From: Cycloclasticus sp.
GTDB lineage: Bacteria > Pseudomonadota > Gammaproteobacteria > Methylococcales > Cycloclasticaceae
Direction: 5' to 3'
Assembly (NCBI GenBank): GCA_002733135.1
Contig: NVUJ01000001.1
Coordinates: forward strand, 1 to 64,000
Length of the DNA stretch: 64,000 bases
Shown here: positions 9,388 through 17,040 of the stretch, in pieces
How the letters are laid out: each line of letters opens with the position of its first letter
How positions within the stretch are numbered: position 1 is the stretch's first letter
The notes under the pieces: generated by a model
What the model was told of the DNA's origin: nothing
Database searches by the model: none
Seen by the model: the letters and a program-made list of their open reading frames with translations, nothing else
Program-made: the position numbers and the translations under genes

Positions 9388-10452
9388 ATGAAAAGCCTAA
9401 CTTTTATCCGATATAATAGAAAAGTTAATCATAATAATATTCTTAAGACGCTTGAAAATGATATTTATTTTTTAATGTTATCCGAGTTCGTACGCAAGGG
9501 TATTTTAAGAAATATTTTTTTTATTTATTTCTCGGAAGTTAATTATTCTAAAAGACACAATGGGATAGATATTCTTTTTTTAAAAAAAGCAGTTGATATT
9601 GCTCCTGAAGCTCTAAATACCCATTATTTATGGGTGAGAGGAGATAAAAAAGAATATTTACCACTAATTCGTATGGGTAAGTGGAATAAGCGGTTTTTTT
9701 ATGGAGCTAGTTCTTATTATATCCCTTATAAAACTTGGGGCTATGATGCAGTTTTGTTGGATGAGAATGAGCATATTTCAATTGTTCAAAAAGAGCAAGA
9801 AAACACATTAGGGCTAAGGCTATTAAAGCCAGCAAATGAACAAGTGTTTATGAAATTGGATAAGGTAGAGAAAATATATGATATCTGTATTTTTTCAACA
9901 CTACATAAAAATCCCGGAGCCTTTTTAAAAATATATGAGGCTTTCCCTGAGCTTAATTATGTTGTTATTGGACGTGATAATGTTCCAGAAATAGAACATA
10001 TTAAAGATAATAGTAATTTGAAATTAACGGGATTTATTTCACACGAAAAGGCAAATAAATATCTTAATCAGTCGAAAATAGGAATCATTTTGTCTTTAAG
10101 AGATGGAGCTCCTCGGGTTATTGTTGAATCAATGTCAGCAGGCCTACCGCAAATTGTTAATAAGCGTTTGTCGAGTGGTAAATCATACATAAACTCCTCA
10201 ACTGGTTTGTTTTCTGGGGATGATGAAATATTAGATAAAGTTGAATTCTTGTTAATGAATTATAAAAAAATGTCGCCTGAGGCATATTACAAGGAGCACT
10301 TTAGTTTAGAAAAAGCCACGAATAAACTATCAGAAAACTTAGATAAAATTGATGCTTTACCGCCCAAAAATAAATTATACAAACTAAAATTAAAATTATT
10401 CAATAATACAGTTATCAGTAAATTAAGAGGGCATGTCCTTAAGCGGTATTGA
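9388..10452 (+). CDS. Glycosyltransferase, group 1 (GT4-like)
   Basis: 354 aa. LTGFISHEKANKYLNQSKIGIILSLRDGAPRVIVESMSAGLPQIV is typical of the GT-B C-terminal domain. Confidence 0.75.
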   Translation: MKSLTFIRYNRKVNHNNILKTLENDIYFLMLSEFVRKGILRNIFFIYFSEVNYSKRHNGIDILFLKKAVDIAPEALNTHYLWVRGDKKEYLPLIRMGKWNKRFFYGASSYYIPYKTWGYDAVLLDENEHISIVQKEQENTLGLRLLKPANEQVFMKLDKVEKIYDICIFSTLHKNPGAFLKIYEAFPELNYVVIGRDNVPEIEHIKDNSNLKLTGFISHEKANKYLNQSKIGIILSLRDGAPRVIVESMSAGLPQIVNKRLSSGKSYINSSTGLFSGDDEILDKVEFLLMNYKKMSPEAYYKEHFSLEKATNKLSENLDKIDALPPKNKLYKLKLKLFNNTVISKLRGHVLKRY

Positions 10453-10500
10453 GGCTTAAAGGTTTTCAATAATACCGTGTAAAAGTTAGGTTTTTATATA

Positions 10501-11359
10501 TTAGGTAAGGGGAGGCTGAAAAGATGGTTTATCTAGCCAATATTCACTATCGAGCGCGTAATATTCATTTAGCCTTTCAATTTCGTGATGGTAATAACTA
10601 TGTAAAAATTGCCATTCTTTTTCTGAAATATTTGCTATGTAGCGCGAAAGAGGAGCGATGTCTTCTTTAATGTTTTCACAGGGGGATTTGCTAACATTTA
10701 GGAAGTTGCAAACGCCCTTAAGTGATTTTTTTGCTGCGTATCTTAAATCTTCAGTTTTCAAAATGTGAATTTGTTGCTTAGGAAAGAAAAATTGTAGCCG
10801 CATTATCTGTTCCGTATACTAAGCCTCGGGCTAAATAACGATTTTCAAAAGAAAACCTTTTTGAGCGAGTGGGGAAAGTGTTATTAGGTGTGTTTTCTTC
10901 ACACTGAATGGCTTCTAAGAAGGGTCGGGTTTCTCTCCTTCTCTTTGTTTGCATATTCCAGTGCGAAAATGCTCGTTCAATTGGATTACGCAGGATAAGA
11001 ATTATTTTTAATTTTGGGTTGTAATTAAACATACGCTCCGCCGCTTGTGGATAGTACATATAAGCAGGGGTGACATCACCAATTAATTTGTGTGATGCCT
11101 TTGGTTTGAAGTGCATGTGATATTTATGATCAGAACTTATCATTTGGTTAAAAAGACGGTCGTCTTCAAAATAATGAAGCTCATTCCTTTTCTTTTTGGT
11201 CATGCATAATTCTGGATGCATCGCAAGAAACCGGTTTAGGGCTGAAGATCCTGATTTCTGTGCACCTGCAACGACGAAATTGACTTTCCGATTGAGCCCG
11301 ATTATCTCGCGTATAAGTGAAACTTGGATTCTAAAAAAATCTTTTCTATGTAGACGCAT
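10501..11359 (-). pseudogene. Sulfotransferase interrupted by a 1-nt frameshift
   Basis: N-terminal ORF 10778-11359 (FVVAGAQKSGSSALNRFL, IILILRNPIERAFSHWN...RYLARGLVY) and C-terminal ORF 10501-10803 (EQIMRLQFFFPKQQIHILKTEDL...) join if one g is removed at about 10812-10813. Confidence 0.82.
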
Positions 11360-11452
11360 TCAGTAGTTCTTGTTTCGATGATGACAGACTTGTGTATTGT
11401 AAACTAACTTTTATAAGGTACGGAGTGGATTCGAGGTGTACAAATGAAGGTA

Positions 11453-12667
11453 TCAAAGAGATAAAGGTTGGGAGGTTGATCTTTTAGTAAAAGATAGAGG
11501 GAGAGAGTTAAACCATCGATGACCAAAACGTGGTACCCGGTAACTTTCATTGTTCTGTACTGTTAATTCATTAAGGTTATTTACGATACACATGATTCCA
11601 GCTTCAATTTGATCTGTCGCTAATCGTCCACCAATACACGCGTGTTTTCCATACCCAAATGTAAGGTGATTATTTTTCTCTCTCGTAATGTCGAGTCGAT
11701 CGGGGAAAGCAAAATATTGTGAGTCCCTGTTTGCAGATGCTAAGACCAGAATAATTGCTTCACCTTGTTTAATCAGTTTATCTTGTATGAGCAAATCTTC
11801 TTTTGCTATTTTTGCAATTAATTGAGCAGGGGGGTCATAACGTAGGCATTCATCAGCTGCTAGTCTGGACTTTTCAGGGTGTTTTTGTAATAAAATTAAT
11901 TGTTCGGGGTGTTCTATTAAAGCAACAATTGAATTTGCTATGGCGCTGTCAATGTTTTCAACGCCGTCCGCAAATAGTAACATGCATGTGTCGACTATTT
12001 GAATATCCGTTAAATACGTTTCATTATAACGGGTACCAATAAGTTTACTAATTAAGTCATTCTCAGGCCTGTTTTTTCTTAGGTTTAAAAGGTTGCTGAA
12101 GTAATGGCGGAACAGGGCAAGCCCTTCTTCCATCTTAAGAAGAATCTCGTTAGATGGTATTGGAACAAAAAGATAAAAAAATAGTTCGCTCCACTTTTCT
12201 AGTAACCCCCAGTCTTCGGTGGGCACGCCAATGTTTTCGGCAATAACCTGTGTGGATAATGGTTTTCCAAAGTCCTGTATGAGGTCTATATGGCCTTTTG
12301 AATAGTGCTTTTCCAGCAAATTCTTTGCCAGAAGGTTGATATCTGGTGGGGTTTCTTTCAAGTGAGAAAAGTAGGCTTTACTAATTAATCGGCGTTGCTC
12401 TTTATGAATCGGCTGATCCATAAAAGGGATTATATTATTTGCAATTTCAGCTGAGATGTATTTATTAATGTTCCTCTTCCCAATTACCGCGTAACGGGAA
12501 GGTTGGTTGCTTAGCCGCGAGTCGCCAAGAGCATTCAAAATATCGGTGTATTGTGTCAGAACCCAATAACCCATTGGGCTTTTATACACAGGGTCATGTT
12601 CCCTCATGATTTTATAGGTGGGATAAGGGTCTACGATAAAAGTAGGATCAGAAAAGTTATAATTCAT
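11453..12667 (-). CDS. Cytochrome P450
   Basis: 404 aa. Heme motif FGYGKHACIGG, K-helix ECLR (ExxR), I-helix LLFADGVENIDSAIAN. Confidence 0.95.
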   Translation of the reverse strand: MNYNFSDPTFIVDPYPTYKIMREHDPVYKSPMGYWVLTQYTDILNALGDSRLSNQPSRYAVIGKRNINKYISAEIANNIIPFMDQPIHKEQRRLISKAYFSHLKETPPDINLLAKNLLEKHYSKGHIDLIQDFGKPLSTQVIAENIGVPTEDWGLLEKWSELFFYLFVPIPSNEILLKMEEGLALFRHYFSNLLNLRKNRPENDLISKLIGTRYNETYLTDIQIVDTCMLLFADGVENIDSAIANSIVALIEHPEQLILLQKHPEKSRLAADECLRYDPPAQLIAKIAKEDLLIQDKLIKQGEAIILVLASANRDSQYFAFPDRLDITREKNNHLTFGYGKHACIGGRLATDQIEAGIMCIVNNLNELTVQNNESYRVPRFGHRWFNSLPLSFTKRSTSQPLSL

Positions 12668-12704
12668 GGGCTAAGGGACGGATACACATGAAAGTGTTTT
12701 AGCG

Positions 12705-13817
12705 TTACGTATTGTATTTTTTAATAACTTTGGCTATTTCAATGTCATTAAGCCGTAAATGCTCAGTTAAAATACCTCTATCGTTTTGATCTAATTTCAA
12801 GCCAGCTGCAATTTTTGCAAGAATATCTACATTGTAAAAGCGGGTGGCGGCTGACAACATAAAGACTTCATCAATTAGATTGGCGGTTGTACTAGGTGAA
12901 CATATATCCGCAACATTATCGGAGCCAAGTCGAAGGTGTACACCTGCCGCTAACATCTCCAGTACTCTGGGAAAGCAATTATAGGTTGGTGTTTGGAGGC
13001 CTCTTAATTGTCGCATTCCAATGGCTGCTGATGGGCAGCAAACGACACCAATATTACAGTCAACAAGGCCGTTTAAAAGTTTTTGAAATCTTGCTTCATC
13101 ATAGGTGGATGGAGAAATTAAATGGATGGCCCAAATCATGGGTTCACCATTTTCGGCAGACATTGGCCCAAATTCTTTGACGGCTTCAATTAAACGCTCT
13201 GTACCGCTTTCATTGGGTTCATTTCTTTGGTCAACGTGTACGTGGATGACTTTTTTATGTTGTTTGCTCAGCTGTAACATTCGATGGCAATTTTCCATAA
13301 AGCCAATATTATTAGGGTATTCATCAATGTCGTCAGCTTCTGGTAGGGCACCGATAAAGTCAGCTACTTTGGCGCTTTCTTCTAATAGAGCCCAGCTTTC
13401 GTGGTCTGTTTTTGCGTAACCTAAGGGGGAGTATGTGCCAAGCCTAAGGTCGATTTCGTGACTTCTAGCCTCTTTGATTGCAAGCATTGTATTAAAAGCT
13501 GACATGCCGACATTATCGTTCGTGACATCCACTACCGTATCTGCTCTATAGGTGTTACAAGCAACCATAACATCTAAGTAGGCGTTTACTCGTTTTTGCA
13601 TGTCCTCCTTCTCAAATGCGGGTCCAGTATGTAAAGCGGCTAACAGAGCATGCTTTTTATGTAAAGAAATGTATGATGTTTCGAGTACATGAATGTTAGC
13701 ACACTGCCAATATTTATCCTCTAGGGTTCCTGCCCTATCAAGGTGCATATGGGCATTAAAAATTCCACCAAGTTCTCGGATGCGCTTTTCAAGTTGAATA
13801 TAAAAGGGATTTACCAT
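12705..13817 (-). CDS. Metal-dependent amidohydrolase (cytosine-deaminase-like)
   Basis: 370 aa. FNAHMHLDRAGT (HxH), VIHVHVDQRN, WAIHLISPS, LRLGSDNVADICSPS: typical amidohydrolase metal ligands. Confidence 0.82.
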   Translation of the reverse strand: MVNPFYIQLEKRIRELGGIFNAHMHLDRAGTLEDKYWQCANIHVLETSYISLHKKHALLAALHTGPAFEKEDMQKRVNAYLDVMVACNTYRADTVVDVTNDNVGMSAFNTMLAIKEARSHEIDLRLGTYSPLGYAKTDHESWALLEESAKVADFIGALPEADDIDEYPNNIGFMENCHRMLQLSKQHKKVIHVHVDQRNEPNESGTERLIEAVKEFGPMSAENGEPMIWAIHLISPSTYDEARFQKLLNGLVDCNIGVVCCPSAAIGMRQLRGLQTPTYNCFPRVLEMLAAGVHLRLGSDNVADICSPSTTANLIDEVFMLSAATRFYNVDILAKIAAGLKLDQNDRGILTEHLRLNDIEIAKVIKKYNT

Positions 13818-13848
13818 TTTTTTTCCTAGATAGTGTTTATTTTTATTG

Positions 13849-16800
13849 TTAGCTTAAATTAAAAATCAAGCGTAAGTATTTAACGGGGAAATACAGCCAA
13901 GATACCTTAACATTTATTCTTTTTGCTGTGGATGCTTTGTCTTTAAACCAGATGTCATTATCTACAATATCGATTTCGAGTATGTACTTGCCGGGTCTAT
14001 TTGGAATTGATAAATTTAATGATTCAGTCGTTTGTTGCCCTGAAGTCAGTTTTTTCTGTAGGGGTTCACCAGGATCTATAAATAGAATATTGCGGCCTCT
14101 TTTATTGAGCCAACTATACCCGAGCGTTAGTAAGTGAGATGCTGATATATCCCAAGACTGAGTACTTGTATTTTTAACATGTAGCTTAAGCGTCATGCTT
14201 TCACCAGGTGAGGCATAAATTGTGTCTTGGGTTGTTATAGAAGCGAGATATGCATCATCAATAAGGTAGTTAAGCTTATTATTTGAGTTATTTGAGTTAG
14301 GGTGTTTTTGGTTCTCAAGTTGTGCAAGCTCAATCTGTGTTTCTAATGCTTTGGCGAGAACTTGGATGTTGGGCTCTTTAAAAAAATTACCGTGACCACC
14401 TGTGATTGTCGTGACTGTGAAACCACCGGAGTAAAACTTTTGCCAACTTATTTCAGGTTGGTTGAAATAATGGAGTGGATTACGACCACTGTCTTCGCCA
14501 TAAAAGAAAGCAACACGACCACGATATAAAAAAGGAACGAATTGTTCCTGCAGACATAACAGTGTTATTTCATGGCCCTGTTCTGTAAGTTGTTTAGCAA
14601 TCTGAAATGAAATTTGTGCAGATTGACAATTTCCTCCAATGATAAAAGGGCTAATTGCTTGTATTTCAAGAATCTCTTTTACATAGTAAGCAGCTAATAA
14701 ATTAATGTTTTCTTGGGATTTTTCCATCACTAAGTGACCGGAACGCATTGCGTATACAGGTTGCTCTTTACCAAGGTATTTAGCGAGTTGATCATACTCA
14801 TGGTTACCTTGGAAACACCAAAAGATTGCTTGCTTGGTTCCCTCGGTATTTTGTCCGGAAATAATAGAAGAAGATGATGCTCGTTTCCCTTTCCAGTTAG
14901 AAGTATGCGCAAATAGTTTGCGGTATATATCTGTCGATAAACCACAAAGCTGGGATAGCTCTTTAGTATTACTTCCAATGTTAGTAGCTGATGTATTAGC
15001 TTCAAGGCATTCAATGAATTTTTTGAAATTGCTGATTTCAAGAAGGGCGGATGTGGGAAGCCTTTCTCCAAGTTGGTTTTCGATTTTAACAACCAGTTGA
15101 GCTGCTAGGAGTGAATGCCCGCCTAATTCAAAGAAGTCGTCTAGTATGCTAATGTCATCATCTTGCCAAAGTACTTCTTTCCAAATTTGAGCAATTTTTT
15201 TTTCTAATATAGTTTTGGGAGCAACAAATTCTCGAGAAGATTTATCACGAGTAGAGTGAGGTAGGGGAAGGGCAGTGTTATCGGTTGTACCGTCTGCTAG
15301 AAGTGGGATATAAGCGATAGGGGTAATTGAATAAGGAACCCTATAATTTGGTAATTGCTCATCTAAATATGAACGAATTTCATTAGTATTAGGTATGTCG
15401 TACTGGTTGGGAACTATGTAAGCGGCAAGATTTTGGTTGCCAGTGCTAGTCTGTGTTTGGACAACAACGGCCCCATCAATTTTCGAGTGCTTGTGTAAAA
15501 GCTTTTCAATGGCTGATATTGGAGTACTGAGCTCTTTCAGATCCGCTAAAGAAATACTGGTGTCACTACAAAAGATTGTTAATGTTTCTACGAAGTTGTC
15601 AATCAGTTTGGTTATAGTCTCTTTGTTAAAACTGGTGGCGCTGTATTCGACAGTTCCAATTAAACTGCCGTTATTTAGCTCCATGTACATTGCTAAATTA
15701 AAGTCGGCAGTATCTTTTCGAATATTTATTTCCTCAACCTCTAGGCCATTAAGTATTAACTGGTGGTCACTGGTATTTCTAAAAGAAAATAACCCTTTAG
15801 TGAAAGAGGTTCTTGCAAGATGTTGGAACTTCATTAGTTCTTGAAATGGAAATTCTTGGTTCTCGAGGGAAGATAAAAAGGTTTTTTTAACTCGTGCTAT
15901 AACGTTACAGAGGGACGGGTTATTAGATAGGTTGTTTCTAATAACTAAGATATTATTGAAGTAGCCAATGGTGTTTTCAATATCTCGTCTATTTCTACAT
16001 GCAGCAGGCAAACATATACTTAAATCTTCTTGCCCGGTATATCGATGTAGAAGGACGTTGTACGCAGCAAGGAGCGTAATGAATAAGGTAACACCTTCGG
16101 TACGTGATAGATTATTCAATAGATGGTAGGTAGTGTTCGATATAGTGAAAGTTTGGTTATTATTCGACTCTTTAGACCGAGCTGGTGTTTTTGTATCTGT
16201 AGGAATAATTAACTCTCTGGTTGTATTATTGAGTTGGCTTTTCCAATAATCTCGTTGCTTGTTTAGTTGTCCCTTTTCTGAGATGGCATTATGCCAAGCG
16301 GCGTAATCGGCGTACTGAATATCAACGGGAAGTAATAATTCGGTCGATTGGTTATTATAGATTGAGGCGATTTCATTAATGAACAGTTCATTTGACCAAC
16401 CATCATAAATAATGTGATGAATGGTTATTGAGATAATGTGATCATCATCCGATATCTTGAAAATATCAAATACCCATAAAGGCCCTTCTGAGAGGTTAAA
16501 AATATAATTTGTTTGAGCACGCAGCTGATCTTTTATGTTGGTGCCTGAGTATTCTAAAGTTGGTAATTTGAGTTCGGTTTTTTTGAATTTAAGTGGGTAA
16601 GGGGCTGAGATTTCTATGTATGTTTCACCCTTTTCCTCATGAAAAGTTGTTCTTAAAACTTCATGTCGTGAAATAATTTCATTAATGGACCTTTCTAGGC
16701 GAGCATGGTCCAAAGTGCCTCTTAAGCGATAAGATGAATTTATATTGTATACATCACTGTTTGGTTGTAGCTTAATTAGTGACCATAATCTCTGTTGAGC

Positions 16801-17040
16801 GATAGATAGATTCAGTCTTTTGTCCCTGCTTATGGCAGGAATATTCTTAATTATTGGTATTTTTTCGTTGTTTGTCGGGGACTTTAGAAAAGCAATAATC
16901 TCTAATTTTCGTTCAGCCAGAGTATTTTTTAGCTCGGCATTTAGGGTGCCCCTAGGTGCGTTGATTTTTAATTTATCATCAACGAGCCAAAGTTTTATGT
17001 CTTTCTGAGCAAGGTCGATAAGAAGGTCTTGTATTAACAT
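13849..17040 (-). CDS. NRPS-like protein: TubC-like N-term, condensation, adenylation C-subdomain remnant, PCP, Cys-thioesterase, Ig-like C-term
   Basis: 1063 aa. N-term LIQDLLIDLAQKDIKLWLVDDKLKINAPRGTL (TubC_N-like); ITIHHIIYDGWS (HHxxxDG); LAAYIVPNQ...RSYLDEQLPNYRVPYSITPIAYIPLLADGTTDNTALP (A8-A10 remnant); DDFFELGGHSLLAAQL (PCP); FIIGGNCQSAQISF (TE); C-terminal beta-rich domain. Confidence 0.88.
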   Translation of the reverse strand: MLIQDLLIDLAQKDIKLWLVDDKLKINAPRGTLNAELKNTLAERKLEIIAFLKSPTNNEKIPIIKNIPAISRDKRLNLSIAQQRLWSLIKLQPNSDVYNINSSYRLRGTLDHARLERSINEIISRHEVLRTTFHEEKGETYIEISAPYPLKFKKTELKLPTLEYSGTNIKDQLRAQTNYIFNLSEGPLWVFDIFKISDDDHIISITIHHIIYDGWSNELFINEIASIYNNQSTELLLPVDIQYADYAAWHNAISEKGQLNKQRDYWKSQLNNTTRELIIPTDTKTPARSKESNNNQTFTISNTTYHLLNNLSRTEGVTLFITLLAAYNVLLHRYTGQEDLSICLPAACRNRRDIENTIGYFNNILVIRNNLSNNPSLCNVIARVKKTFLSSLENQEFPFQELMKFQHLARTSFTKGLFSFRNTSDHQLILNGLEVEEINIRKDTADFNLAMYMELNNGSLIGTVEYSATSFNKETITKLIDNFVETLTIFCSDTSISLADLKELSTPISAIEKLLHKHSKIDGAVVVQTQTSTGNQNLAAYIVPNQYDIPNTNEIRSYLDEQLPNYRVPYSITPIAYIPLLADGTTDNTALPLPHSTRDKSSREFVAPKTILEKKIAQIWKEVLWQDDDISILDDFFELGGHSLLAAQLVVKIENQLGERLPTSALLEISNFKKFIECLEANTSATNIGSNTKELSQLCGLSTDIYRKLFAHTSNWKGKRASSSSIISGQNTEGTKQAIFWCFQGNHEYDQLAKYLGKEQPVYAMRSGHLVMEKSQENINLLAAYYVKEILEIQAISPFIIGGNCQSAQISFQIAKQLTEQGHEITLLCLQEQFVPFLYRGRVAFFYGEDSGRNPLHYFNQPEISWQKFYSGGFTVTTITGGHGNFFKEPNIQVLAKALETQIELAQLENQKHPNSNNSNNKLNYLIDDAYLASITTQDTIYASPGESMTLKLHVKNTSTQSWDISASHLLTLGYSWLNKRGRNILFIDPGEPLQKKLTSGQQTTESLNLSIPNRPGKYILEIDIVDNDIWFKDKASTAKRINVKVSWLYFPVKYLRLIFNLS

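Noticed and set aside
10443-10477. Imperfect inverted repeat (gcggtatt ... aataccgt) after the glycosyltransferase stop
   Set aside because: Long loop and poor U-tract; possible but unsupported as a terminator.
15437-15844. Long antisense ORF (135 aa) opposite the NRPS-like gene, and many similar 60-120 aa antisense ORFs in the track
   Set aside because: They lie fully opposite well-supported coding genes and have no recognisable motifs; they read as shadow ORFs.
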